From: an uncultured Lachnospiraceae bacterium | GTDB lineage: Bacteria; Bacillota; Clostridia; Lachnospirales; Lachnospiraceae | Direction of reading: 5' to 3' | Assembly: GCA_900549995.1 (NCBI GenBank) | Contig: URQQ01000016.1 | Coordinates: 1 to 64,000 of the forward strand | Length of the DNA stretch: 64,000 nucleotides | Shown here: positions 25,685 to 33,968 of the stretch, in pieces | Layout of the letters: each line of letters begins with the position of its first letter | Numbering within the stretch: position 1 is the first letter of the stretch | The notes under the pieces: model-generated | What the model was told of the DNA's origin: nothing | Seen by the model: only the letters and a program-made list of their open reading frames with translations | Databases searched by the model: none | Made by a program: the position numbers and the translations under genes

Positions 25685-27217
25685 ATGAAACAATATGTAG
25701 CGGCAATGGATATAGGTACAAGCGGATGCAAATCAATTATTGTAGATGAGGAAGGAAACGTAGTATCATCGGTAATTGAGGAATATCCTTTATATTCACC
25801 AAAACCGGGCTGGAATGAACAGGACCCCCAAGACTGGTGGAAGGGGGCTTATGTAAGTCTCCATAAAGCGATTGACAAAAGCGGAATTGACCCTGCTTAC
25901 ATTAAAGCGTTAAGCTTTTCCGGACAGATGCACGGGCTGGTTGCGATGGATAAAGACGGAAATGTAATCCGAAGGGCTTTCCTGTGGAATGACCAGAGAT
26001 GTGCAAAACAGTGTCAGGATGTATTGCGGGATCTTGGAGGATTTGAGGCATTACGCGGTTATACCAATAATAATTTACTGCCCGGATATCAGGGCGGAAA
26101 GATTCTGTGGCTGCGTGAAGTGGAACCGGAGAATTACCGCAGGATGACAAAGGCGATACTGCCAAAAGACTATCTGAGGTATAAGTTAACCGGTGAGTAC
26201 TTTACGGATGTGTCTGACGCGTCTGGTACAGGGCTGTTCGATGTAAAGAAACGCGAATACAGCTTTGAGCTTCTTAACCGGCTTCAGATTCCACGGGAGT
26301 TATTCCCTCCGGCAGTAGAATCGAGTGAGATTACCGGTGAAATTACAAGAGAAGCGGCAGAACTTACCGGACTTTTAGAGGGAACTCCTGTCGTCGGAGG
26401 CGGAGGAGACAGTGTTATTCAGACAACAGGCATGGGTCTGATCAGAGAAGGCGTATTGGGGCTTACATTGGGTACCGGCGGAATTGTCGCCATGGGTATG
26501 TCCGAATATCTGGAAAACCACGATGAGACACTGCAGTTTTTCTGTAACAACCAGAAGGATTTGTATCACGTTATGGGGGTAATGCTGGCATGCGGCGGCA
26601 GCTACCAGTGGTACAGAAATACCCTCTGCAAAGATGAGATGATGCAGGCGAAAAGCCAGGGAAAAGATCCCTACGACCTGCTCAATATCGGGGCGGCCAA
26701 TTCACGGCCGGGGGCAAAGGGTCTGATCTATCTTCCGTATCTGTCAGGTGAACGGGCGCCGTACACGGATCCGAACTTGAGAGGGTGCTTTATTGGACTG
26801 ACACAAAGTCACAATAAGGGTGATATGACGAGAGCATTGATGGAAGGCATCGGGTATGGAATGAAGCAGATCGGTGAGGCGATATTGAAGTTGAAACCAT
26901 TAAAAATGGAACGGATCATCGTCTCGGGAGGCGGAAGCCGCAGTGATCTGTGGAGGCAGATTTTAAGTGATATCTTCCAGCTGCCGGTATATACCGTAAG
27001 CGGAGCCAAAGAAGGCGGAGCCTATGGTGCATGTCTGGTAGGCGGAGTAGGTGCAGGAATCTGGAAGAACCTTGATGAGGCATGTGCGACCATGAAAGTG
27101 GTGACTGAAAATGTGCCGAATGCAGGGAATAAAGAAAAATATGAAGAGATGTATCATATTTATTGCGATATGGTTCCGACATTAAAGAATCAGTTTGACC
27201 GTCTGGCGGAGATGTAA
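25685..27217 (+). CDS. xylB: FGGY-family pentulose kinase (xylulokinase-like)
   Basis: 510 residues. The N-terminal actin-like motif AMDIGTSGCKSIIVDEEG, the substrate-side FSGQMHGLVAMD (FSGQMHG is characteristic of xylulokinases), LPKDYLRYKLTG, and the phosphate-binding GGGSRSDLWRQI. It phosphorylates a pentulose, most likely D-xylulose, using ATP. Genomic context (polyol dehydrogenase before, transketolase after) supports xylulose to xylulose 5-phosphate. GAGGTGA lies a few nt before the ATG. Confidence 0.88.
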   Translation: MKQYVAAMDIGTSGCKSIIVDEEGNVVSSVIEEYPLYSPKPGWNEQDPQDWWKGAYVSLHKAIDKSGIDPAYIKALSFSGQMHGLVAMDKDGNVIRRAFLWNDQRCAKQCQDVLRDLGGFEALRGYTNNNLLPGYQGGKILWLREVEPENYRRMTKAILPKDYLRYKLTGEYFTDVSDASGTGLFDVKKREYSFELLNRLQIPRELFPPAVESSEITGEITREAAELTGLLEGTPVVGGGGDSVIQTTGMGLIREGVLGLTLGTGGIVAMGMSEYLENHDETLQFFCNNQKDLYHVMGVMLACGGSYQWYRNTLCKDEMMQAKSQGKDPYDLLNIGAANSRPGAKGLIYLPYLSGERAPYTDPNLRGCFIGLTQSHNKGDMTRALMEGIGYGMKQIGEAILKLKPLKMERIIVSGGGSRSDLWRQILSDIFQLPVYTVSGAKEGGAYGACLVGGVGAGIWKNLDEACATMKVVTENVPNAGNKEKYEEMYHIYCDMVPTLKNQFDRLAEM

Positions 27218-27222
27218 TTTTT

Positions 27223-27339
27223 CTGCGTCAGTCAAAACGCAATATGGTAAACGCCCTCAGGCATGGTGTTACTGGCTTTTGGCAAAGCCATGGCTGCGGG
27301 TGTCTGTAAAAACAGTGAAGCGGATGGTAGCGATCCGCT
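27223..27339 (+). ncRNA. Candidate structured leader RNA upstream of transketolase
   Basis: The 150-nt gap before tkt folds into several stems: TGCGT/ACGCA (27224-27228 with 27237-27241); ACGCCC/GGGTGT (27251-27256 with 27298-27303, one G-U) enclosing TGGCTTT/AAAGCCA (27273-27279 with 27284-27290); CTGT/ACAG (27304-27307 with 27312-27315); and AGCGGAT/ATCCGCT (27319-27325 with 27333-27339), ending ~20 nt before the ribosome site. I do not recognise a known riboswitch class. It could be a regulatory leader or simply intercistronic structure. Confidence 0.35.
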
Positions 27340-27367
27340 TTCATAAATTGAGAAGTGAGGTAAAGTT

Positions 27368-29353
27368 ATGAATCAGATTGATAATTTATCGATAAATGCG
27401 ATCCGGGTACTTTCAGCGGATGCGATTCAGAAGGCGAAATCAGGCCATCCAGGTCTTCCACTTGGATGTGCACCGATTGCCTATGAGTTATGGGCACGCC
27501 ACATGAACCACAATCCGGCCCATCCGGACTGGCTCAACAGAGACCGTTTCATCCTCTCCGGAGGTCATGGATCGATGCTGTTATACTCATTGCTTTATTT
27601 ATATGGATACGGCGATTTAAGCATGGACGATCTGAAAGAATTCCGGCAGCTGAATTCAAAAACTCCGGGTCATCCGGAGTACAGACATACGGTGGGTGTA
27701 GAAGCGACGACAGGTCCGCTGGGAGCCGGAATGGGTATGGCTGTCGGTATGGCGATTGCAGAAAAGCATCTGGCATCTGTATTTAACAAAGAGGATTATC
27801 CGGTCATTGACCACTATACGTTTGCGCTTGGCGGTGACGGCTGTCTGATGGAAGGAATTTCTTCAGAAGCATTTTCACTGGCGGGGACACTGGGACTGTC
27901 CAAACTGATCATTTTATATGATTCTAATAAAATCTCCATTGAAGGTTCGACGGATCTTGCATTTACAGAAGATGTAGAAGCCAGAATGAAAGCTTTTGGT
28001 TTCCAGACGTTAACGGTAGAAGACGGCAATGACATCGATGCAGTCGGCAGAGCAATTGAAGAGGCGAAAGCAGATAAGGAACATCCATCCTTCATCAAGA
28101 TCTGCACAGAGATTGGATATGGATGCCCTGCAAAACAGGGCAAAGCAAGCGCACACGGAGAGCCACTCGGCGAGGATAATGTCAAGGCAATGAAAGAGAC
28201 ATTGAATTATCCATCTCAGGATCCATTCCATGTACCGGATGAAGTGTATAAGAACTTCGAATCTCTGCGTGAAAACCAGGCAGCAGCCATGGCAAAGTGG
28301 GATCAGATGTTTGCCGCGTACTGTGAAAAATATCCGGAGATGAAAGAAAAGATTGACCAGTATTTTAACAGTGATGCTGCAAAGGTACTTGACGATAATG
28401 AGGAGTTCTGGAAGAGAGGCGAGAAGCCGGAAGCAACAAGGAATATTTCCGGAAGGCTGATCAACCAGATGAAAGACATTCTGCCGACTCTGATGGGTGG
28501 TTCTGCGGACCTGGCACCGTCCAACAAGACGTATATGAATGATATGGGAGATTTCTCAAAAGAGAATCCGTCCGGCAGAAATATGCATTTCGGAGTACGG
28601 GAACTGGCAATGGGTGCAATTGGAAATGGTATGATGCTGCATGGCGGAATTCACAGTTACGTAGCAACATTCTTTGTATTCAGTGATTATTTGAAACCGA
28701 TGGCCCGCCTGTCTTCGATCATGAAAGTTCCGATGACATACGTCTATTCTCATGACAGTATCGGAGTTGGAGAAGATGGACCGACGCATGAGCCGATCGA
28801 GCAGCTTGCGATGCTTCGTGCAATGCCGAATTTCCATGTGTTCAGGCCGTGTGATGCAGTTGAGACAGAAGCGGCATGGTATAGTGCAATGACGTCTAAA
28901 GAGACACCGACCGCGATCGTTGTGACAAGGCAAAATCTCGCTCCGATGCAGGGCAGCAGTAAAGAAGCACTGAAAGGTGCGTATGTTCTGGAAGATTGTG
29001 ACGGAACTCCGGATCTGATTCTGATTGCGACAGGTTCTGAAGTAGAACTGGCAGTGGAAGCAAAAAATGTATTAGAAGGAAAAGGCAAAAAGGTACGTGT
29101 AGTATCCATGCCTTGTATGGATATCTTTGAAGAGCAGTCAGAAGAATATAAAGAAGCAGTTCTTCCAAAAGCTGTGACGAAGAGAGTATCCATCGAAGCG
29201 TTATCTACTTTCGGATGGGATCGTTATGTAGGGCTTGAAGGTAAAATGGTCGGAATGACTACTTTTGGCGCAAGCGGTCCGTATAAAGAACTGTTTGAAT
29301 ATTTTGGATTCACGGTGGAAAATGTAGTAAAAGCAGCCGAGAGTTTATTTTAA
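27368..29353 (+). CDS. tkt: Transketolase
   Basis: 661 residues, a full-length single-chain transketolase. N-terminal KAKSGHPGLPLGCAPIAY, GHGSMLLYSLLYLYG, thiamine-diphosphate motif GGDGCLMEGISSEAF, the central DSIGVGEDGPTHEPIEQ and C-terminal ALSTFGWDRYVG are all as expected. It transfers two-carbon ketol units between xylulose 5-phosphate and aldose phosphates, linking the pentulose kinase product to glycolysis. GTGAGG lies upstream of the ATG. A terminator closes the operon. Confidence 0.95.
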   Translation: MNQIDNLSINAIRVLSADAIQKAKSGHPGLPLGCAPIAYELWARHMNHNPAHPDWLNRDRFILSGGHGSMLLYSLLYLYGYGDLSMDDLKEFRQLNSKTPGHPEYRHTVGVEATTGPLGAGMGMAVGMAIAEKHLASVFNKEDYPVIDHYTFALGGDGCLMEGISSEAFSLAGTLGLSKLIILYDSNKISIEGSTDLAFTEDVEARMKAFGFQTLTVEDGNDIDAVGRAIEEAKADKEHPSFIKICTEIGYGCPAKQGKASAHGEPLGEDNVKAMKETLNYPSQDPFHVPDEVYKNFESLRENQAAAMAKWDQMFAAYCEKYPEMKEKIDQYFNSDAAKVLDDNEEFWKRGEKPEATRNISGRLINQMKDILPTLMGGSADLAPSNKTYMNDMGDFSKENPSGRNMHFGVRELAMGAIGNGMMLHGGIHSYVATFFVFSDYLKPMARLSSIMKVPMTYVYSHDSIGVGEDGPTHEPIEQLAMLRAMPNFHVFRPCDAVETEAAWYSAMTSKETPTAIVVTRQNLAPMQGSSKEALKGAYVLEDCDGTPDLILIATGSEVELAVEAKNVLEGKGKKVRVVSMPCMDIFEEQSEEYKEAVLPKAVTKRVSIEALSTFGWDRYVGLEGKMVGMTTFGASGPYKELFEYFGFTVENVVKAAESLF

Positions 29354-29383
29354 AAACTGAATAAGATTTCCCCTGAGATAAAG

Positions 29384-29420
29384 AAGGATACAGTTGCATG
29401 GCGCGCAGCTGTATCCTTTT
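29384..29420 (+). terminator. Intrinsic terminator after tkt
   Basis: AAGGATACAG (29384-29393) pairs with CTGTATCCTT (29409-29418) and ends in a four-T run. The loop has a further GC-rich pairing option. It ends the long plus-strand catabolic operon. Confidence 0.8.
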
Positions 29421-29441
29421 GTGATGAAACGGATGATACTG

Positions 29442-29687
29442 TTACATCTGAGAAATAAAGGAATCAATAGAATCTGATTTTGCGGCAAGTTTCAGCCATT
29501 TTGTTAAGGTAAGAAGGTCAGTTTCTCTCCGGATTGTGTTTTTTAGTTCATCTGGAATTGTTCCAAGGTCACCCAATAACTCGAAAATAGAATCTATTTT
29601 GCCGCTTATTTTCCCATCTTCATACCGTTCCTGTCCGATTGCCTCCAGTACTTTCTCTTCATCACATCCTGTTAAAAATGCGTCCAT
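29442..29687 (-). CDS. Small protein resembling the C-terminal tail of Rpn/PD-(D/E)XK family proteins
   Basis: 81 residues from the ATG preceded by AAGGAGGG (8 nt). It matches by eye the C-terminal part of Rpn-type nuclease/transposase-like proteins: GKISGKIDSIFELLGDLG, then IPDELKNTIRRETD and LTKWLKLAAKSDSIDSF. The nuclease domain is missing. The intact ribosome site means it could be a functional short derivative; otherwise it is a remnant of a longer gene. Its upstream region overlaps the promoter of the divergent lipoprotein gene. Confidence 0.5.
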   Translation of the reverse strand: MDAFLTGCDEEKVLEAIGQERYEDGKISGKIDSIFELLGDLGTIPDELKNTIRRETDLLTLTKWLKLAAKSDSIDSFISQM

Positions 29688-29755
29688 AATTTCAGCCCTC
29701 CTTGAAAAATTATCTTGAATTATGACATCAGAAAGGAAGAAAGTCAATCCTTTTT

Positions 29756-29784
29756 GTGACACAGTTTGTAAAATCCTGTATAAT
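29756..29784 (+). promoter_or_regulatory. Promoter for the lipoprotein gene
   Basis: GTGACA (29756-29761), a 17-nt spacer, then a perfect TATAAT (29779-29784), ~40 nt before the start codon. Confidence 0.65.
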
Positions 29785-29823
29785 AAAATCAGGAAGTAAA
29801 ACTGGCAATATGAAGGGGGATTT

Positions 29824-30648
29824 ATGATGTTAAGCAGAAGTAGATTAAAAAGAGGTATTTTAATTGCTGCAATAGGATTGACGTTAAATCTGGGTGGGTG
29901 TGCGAAAACAGCCGCATCGACGGAAGAGGATTTGTCCTGGATTGATCAGTCAATCAGGGAATTTAATGAGGCTGAGTATGGAGAACAGATTGTAGAGAAC
30001 ACTCAGGCATATAGCGATGGGAGTGTTAACGCTCAAAAAGATGAATCACAGATTGATCGAAGAGAGAATGTGATTCATTTGGAATCCAGAGATGGCAGCG
30101 AATATTATTTTCAGATGGAAGAGTATGTCGGTGTGACATTGGGGTCTGATGGAGAAGAGAATAGATATCCGCTGGATCAGGAACATCCGGTTGAATATGC
30201 AATGTATTCAGCGCTTATGACGCAATGGGAATTGAATGTCTCTGCGAATGAATTTGAGTATGTTGGGATGGAGCAGCTGGATGGACAGGCTGCTATAAAG
30301 TTGAAAAGAACTTTCCGAGTGCCTGAAGAGGAGACACTTGCCGGTATGCTGGAGGCTGAAGGAATACTGAGCGAGGAACAGATGAACGGTAATGCGAAAT
30401 TAAAAGAAGCGGTAGAAAAGAACCGGGAAGGGAAAAAAGAGTCCAGTTACTGGTTTGACGCAGAAAGCCATGAGCTGCTGCAGATTGAGACGGATACAAC
30501 GGAGGAATTGATTATTACTGATTCTATCAATGGTACAGATGACTTAGAGGCGGCAGATGGAAGGAAAGTTCCAGAGAGCTGGATTACAACCATGCAGTAT
30601 ACGTGGCCTAAAAACTATGTATCTCTGAAAATGCCAGATAAGTCATAA
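29824..30648 (+). CDS. Uncharacterised lipoprotein
   Basis: 274 residues. A lipoprotein signal peptide (basic start, LIAAIGLTLNLGGC lipobox region) leads to an acidic extracytoplasmic domain. The later part (YWFDAESHELLQIETDTTEE) resembles LolA/outer-membrane-lipoprotein-sorting-like folds in which a residue-rich sheet binds lipid, but I would not assign that. It stands alone between the Rpn-like gene and hcp, with its own promoter. An ATG three bases downstream (29827) is an equally good start. Confidence 0.75.
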   Translation: MMLSRSRLKRGILIAAIGLTLNLGGCAKTAASTEEDLSWIDQSIREFNEAEYGEQIVENTQAYSDGSVNAQKDESQIDRRENVIHLESRDGSEYYFQMEEYVGVTLGSDGEENRYPLDQEHPVEYAMYSALMTQWELNVSANEFEYVGMEQLDGQAAIKLKRTFRVPEEETLAGMLEAEGILSEEQMNGNAKLKEAVEKNREGKKESSYWFDAESHELLQIETDTTEELIITDSINGTDDLEAADGRKVPESWITTMQYTWPKNYVSLKMPDKS

Positions 30649-30661
30649 GTTTTTACAAATC

Positions 30662-30677
30662 TGTTGTATTTACAACA
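30662..30677. promoter_or_regulatory. 16-bp palindrome positioned as an activator site for hcp
   Basis: TGTTGTA-TT-TACAACA is a perfect palindrome. A -10 element TATACT lies at 30699-30704 with only a poor -35. If transcription starts ~7 nt after the -10, the palindrome centre is at about -41.5, the classic position of Crp/Fnr-family activators such as HcpR. The family of the binding protein is inferred from position and from what is known of hcp control. Confidence 0.55.
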
Positions 30678-30734
30678 TACACCGTAATATTCACATAGTA
30701 TACTGACCTTGTAAAACAGAAGGGAGATTATACT

Positions 30735-32327
30735 ATGGCAAATAAAATGTTTTGTTTTCAATGTGAACAGACCGCAGGATGCACAGGCTGTACAGAGAGT
30801 GTGGGAGTATGCGGAAAGACAGCAGATGTGGCACATCTGCAGGATGAACTGACGGGTGCTTTGATCGGGCTTGCATGTGCGTGCGGCAGTCAGCCCAAAA
30901 GAGAGGAGACAGACCGGCTGGTGTTGGAAAGTCTTTTTACAACAGTAACCAATGTAAACTTTAATGAGGAAACAATGAGGCGGATGATCCGTAAAGTGAA
31001 TGAGGAAAAGGCCTGTATCGCTCCCGGATGTCTGGAATGTACTGTAAGGTGCGGGAACACAGATCCATTCGATATGGAGAAACTGTGGAACGCAGAAGAA
31101 GATATACGGTCTTTGAAATCCCTGATTTTATTTGGAATCCGGGGAATGGCGGCCTATGCTTATCATGCGATGGTTCTTGGATATACGGACAGCAAACTGA
31201 ATGATTTCTTTTATAAAGCATTGTCAGTCCTTTCTTACGACATGACAGTAGATGAGCTTCTGCCAGTCGTGATGGAGACAGGGAAAATGAACCTGATCTG
31301 TATGGAACTTCTGGACCGGGCCAATGTGGAAAGTTTCGGAACGCCGGTTCCGGTGGAGGTACCGTTGTCAGTAGAAAAAGGTCCATTTATTGTTGTGACA
31401 GGGCATGATCTTCATGATCTGAAATTACTGCTGGAACAGACCAGGGGAAAAGGCATCAATGTCTATACCCACGGAGAAATGCTTCCGGCACACGGGTATC
31501 CGCTCCTGAAGAAGTATTCGCATCTGAAAGGGAATTTTGGGACGGCATGGCAGAATCAGCAGAGAGAATTCGCAGATATTCCCGCCTCGGTTTTGTTTAC
31601 GACGAATTGCCTGATGCCTGTAAAAGACAGCTACCGTGACCGGGTATTTACGACTGCAGTGGTCTCTTATCCTGAGATGGTTCACATTGATGATAACAAG
31701 GATTTCACTCCTGTGATTGAGAAAGCACTGGAACTTGGAGGATATGACCGTGAGCAGAAATTCACCGGAATCAACGGCGGAAACAAGGTGACGACGGGAT
31801 TTGGACACAAAACAGTGCTTGGCATTGCAGACCAGGTGGTAGAAGCAGTGAAGTCTGGTACGGTCAGACATTTCTTCCTTGTTGGAGGATGTGACGGCGC
31901 AAGAACAGCAAGAAATTACTTTACAGAGTTTGTAAAACAGACACCGCAGGATACCATTGTATTGACATTGGCATGCGGAAAATACCGTTTTAATGATCTT
32001 GATCTTGGTACAGTCGGCGGCCTGCCAAGACTGATGGATCTGGGACAGTGCAATGATGCCTACAGTGCAATCAAAGTTGCGGCTGCACTTGCGGATGCGT
32101 TTGAATGTGATGTAAATGAACTTCCGCTTTCCATGGTGCTTTCCTGGTATGAGCAAAAGGCTGTATGCATTTTGCTGACACTCCTTCATCTGGGAATTAA
32201 AAATATCCGTCTCGGCCCGACAATTCCGGCGTTCCTTTCTCCGAATGTACTGAACCTGCTTGTGGAGAATTATAAAATTGCACCAGTCACGACGCCGGAG
32301 GAGGATTTGAGGACAATGCTTGATTAG
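30735..32327 (+). CDS. hcp: Hydroxylamine reductase / hybrid-cluster protein
   Basis: 530 residues, the shorter form typical of strict anaerobes. N-terminal cysteines C7, C10, C19 and C26 (CFQC...GC...VC) fit the cubane cluster motif. Later CLECTVRCGNTDPF, FTTNCLMPV, LVGGCDGAR and LACGKYRFN supply ligands for the hybrid iron-sulfur-oxygen cluster. Hcp reduces nitric oxide and/or hydroxylamine and protects against nitrosative stress in the cytoplasm. It is monocistronic, with the ribosome site AGAAGGGAG. Confidence 0.95.
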   Translation: MANKMFCFQCEQTAGCTGCTESVGVCGKTADVAHLQDELTGALIGLACACGSQPKREETDRLVLESLFTTVTNVNFNEETMRRMIRKVNEEKACIAPGCLECTVRCGNTDPFDMEKLWNAEEDIRSLKSLILFGIRGMAAYAYHAMVLGYTDSKLNDFFYKALSVLSYDMTVDELLPVVMETGKMNLICMELLDRANVESFGTPVPVEVPLSVEKGPFIVVTGHDLHDLKLLLEQTRGKGINVYTHGEMLPAHGYPLLKKYSHLKGNFGTAWQNQQREFADIPASVLFTTNCLMPVKDSYRDRVFTTAVVSYPEMVHIDDNKDFTPVIEKALELGGYDREQKFTGINGGNKVTTGFGHKTVLGIADQVVEAVKSGTVRHFFLVGGCDGARTARNYFTEFVKQTPQDTIVLTLACGKYRFNDLDLGTVGGLPRLMDLGQCNDAYSAIKVAAALADAFECDVNELPLSMVLSWYEQKAVCILLTLLHLGIKNIRLGPTIPAFLSPNVLNLLVENYKIAPVTTPEEDLRTMLD

Positions 32328-32412
32328 CTGTAACTGTGTGATTGTGTAGAGAATTTCCATATGGAAACACTTTATTGATAGAAGATGTTGAGTGCCCGGT
32401 CAGTGCTTCACA

Positions 32413-32441
32413 TTCACATGCTATTTAAGATGTGATATAAT
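32413..32441 (+). promoter_or_regulatory. Promoter for the Fic gene
   Basis: TTCACA (32413-32418), 17-nt spacer, TATAAT (32436-32441), ~47 nt before the start. A separate perfect palindrome TTTCCATATGGAAA at 32354-32367 lies further upstream, between hcp and this promoter. Confidence 0.65.
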
Positions 32442-32487
32442 TAATTTCATAGCAGGGATGCCTGAAACCGGTCAAGGAGATGGAGAT

Positions 32488-33243
32488 ATGAAATATGAAG
32501 AGTTAGAAGCGATCAAAAATATCGTTCAGAATAAAATTGAGACAACCAATCTGTCAAATCCAGTCGAAAGCAGTTTGAATCAGTATCGAAAGGTTTTCGA
32601 TATTGAGTATACTCATCATTCTACAGCGATCGAAGGAAACACTCTTACTTTACTGGAAACAAAGTTGATTCTTGAGGATCAGATTTCAGTTGGAGGAAAA
32701 CCTCTCAGAGAAATCTATGAGGTAGAAAATCATGATAGGGCATTTCAATATGTCAAGGGAAAAATAGAAAAGGGAGTTCCGATTTCCGAAGGAATTATAA
32801 AAGAAATTCATCGTTTGTTAACGGAACATATCTTTCCTGGTGGTATCTATCGTACTGTTCAGGTATATATTACTGGTGCATCAACGATACCGCCTGATCC
32901 ACAGAGCATGGTATTTGAATTGAAAAAGTTTTATGAAGATTTACCTGCCAAGTCAATGATGCTGAATCCAGTTGAACTGGCGGCATGGGCTCATGCCGAA
33001 TTTGTCAGAATACATCCATTTCCGGATGGAAACGGAAGAACAGCCCGGTTAATTATGAATTATCTGCTTATGGAAAGTGGATTTGCACCTGTTAATATAA
33101 AGGTTGAAGAACGGCACCGTTATTACAAAGTTTTAGATGAGTACACGGAAAATGCTGATATAGAAAACTTGGTTGAACTTATAACGAAACATGAGTATGA
33201 TCAACTACTTATTTATTTACAATCTTTTCCTAAGAAAAAATAA
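32488..33243 (+). CDS. Fic-domain protein (predicted AMP transferase) with N-terminal inhibitory helix
   Basis: 251 residues from the ATG preceded by AAGGAGA. Fic proteins transfer AMP or other nucleotide parts to target hydroxyls. The canonical active-site motif HPFPDGNGRTAR is intact, with catalytic H176. The N-terminal STAIEGN fits the inhibitory (S/T)xxxE(G/N) motif in the same chain, so the enzyme is expected to be self-inhibited. The C-terminus (EERHRYYKVLDEY) is usual for stand-alone Fic proteins. No separate antitoxin gene is adjacent. Target unknown. Confidence 0.88.
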   Translation: MKYEELEAIKNIVQNKIETTNLSNPVESSLNQYRKVFDIEYTHHSTAIEGNTLTLLETKLILEDQISVGGKPLREIYEVENHDRAFQYVKGKIEKGVPISEGIIKEIHRLLTEHIFPGGIYRTVQVYITGASTIPPDPQSMVFELKKFYEDLPAKSMMLNPVELAAWAHAEFVRIHPFPDGNGRTARLIMNYLLMESGFAPVNIKVEERHRYYKVLDEYTENADIENLVELITKHEYDQLLIYLQSFPKKK

Positions 33244-33255
33244 AAGTAATTTTCC

Positions 33256-33299
33256 TTATGGGACTGTCCTGAAAACGTAATTCAGTGACAGTCCCATAA
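33256..33299. terminator. Inverted repeat between convergent genes (probable terminator)
   Basis: TTATGGGACTGTC (33256-33268) pairs with GACAGTCCCATAA (33287-33299), a 13-bp perfect stem with an 18-nt loop between the Fic gene and the convergent gene at 33319. T-runs are poor on both sides, so termination may be partial. Confidence 0.5.
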
Positions 33300-33318
33300 T
33301 ACTGTAGTTGGCAATATA

Positions 33319-33798
33319 TCAGCCTATTTTAAGCAGCGGTGTCACTGACACTGCACCAGAAATATCAATATTTCTCACAGTGGGTGGATAGGTCAGATGA
33401 AATGACAGAAGCGCTTCCGCTTCAGATGCAGCGTTCGTTGTGAAACTTCCGGAAGCTGACGCAACTTTTTCCTGACTGTTAGCGGGGGCAAAGAACGAAT
33501 AGAGCAGTTTCAGTACACCGTTGATCCTGGGAACGATCTGCATGTATCCATTTGCTTCCGGAACAGCTAAAAATATATAATCTATCAGATAGAGATATCC
33601 CGGTGCAAGAACAATCTCTGTATCGCCATTTAGATGAATTTTATCTGTCTCCTGAAATAGTGTTAAAAACGGTAAGTCTGAACCAGACGGTGGATCCCCC
33701 AAAACTCCGTACTGGGCGTAAAAATCGATCTTTTCCCGGGAGGGGCAGGGACGGGGATGTATAGGGCGGTCACAGGGATTACAATTACAAAGACTCAT
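33319..33798 (-). CDS. Uncharacterised protein, possible BclA-like jelly-roll spore/surface protein
   Basis: 159 residues. A Cys/Pro-rich start (CNCNPCDRPIHPRPCP) is followed by a beta-rich domain with APGYLYLIDYIFLAVPEANGYMQIVP and ASGSFTTNAASEAEALLSF. This recalls the C-terminal TNF/C1q-like domain of clostridial collagen-like exosporium proteins, but without any Gly-X-Y repeat. No signal peptide is seen, consistent with mother-cell spore coat proteins. The match is by eye and weak; it may be some other structural protein. Confidence 0.4.
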   Translation of the reverse strand: MSLCNCNPCDRPIHPRPCPSREKIDFYAQYGVLGDPPSGSDLPFLTLFQETDKIHLNGDTEIVLAPGYLYLIDYIFLAVPEANGYMQIVPRINGVLKLLYSFFAPANSQEKVASASGSFTTNAASEAEALLSFHLTYPPTVRNIDISGAVSVTPLLKIG

Positions 33799-33884
33799 AA
33801 AAACACCTCAAATTCTTATTAGTATATTGTATGATTCTGGGAGAAAATGGTCATACAACGCCTGCCGGTATACAATTCTGGTAG

Positions 33885-33919
33885 TTGTATTTCGGTTCTG
33901 TGATGATATAATAGAACCG
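33885..33919 (+). promoter_or_regulatory. Promoter with inverted repeat for the ferredoxin-nitroreductase gene
   Basis: TTGTAT (33885-33890), 16-nt spacer, TATAAT (33907-33912). An inverted repeat CGGTTCT (33893-33899) / AGAACCG (33913-33919) brackets the -10, a layout expected of a repressor operator. The regulator is unknown. Confidence 0.5.
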
Positions 33920-33968
33920 TATTATTAAAAGTATACACATAAAACAGATAGATGAGGAGAGAGATAAC

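Noticed and set aside
31425..32360. 311-codon minus-strand open frame opposite hcp
   Set aside because: hcp on the plus strand is unambiguous, and this frame lacks a start signal and recognisable motifs.
33256..33299. Inverted repeat considered as the end of a mobile element
   Set aside because: It is a single compact stem-loop between convergent genes with no second copy, target duplication or transposase nearby.
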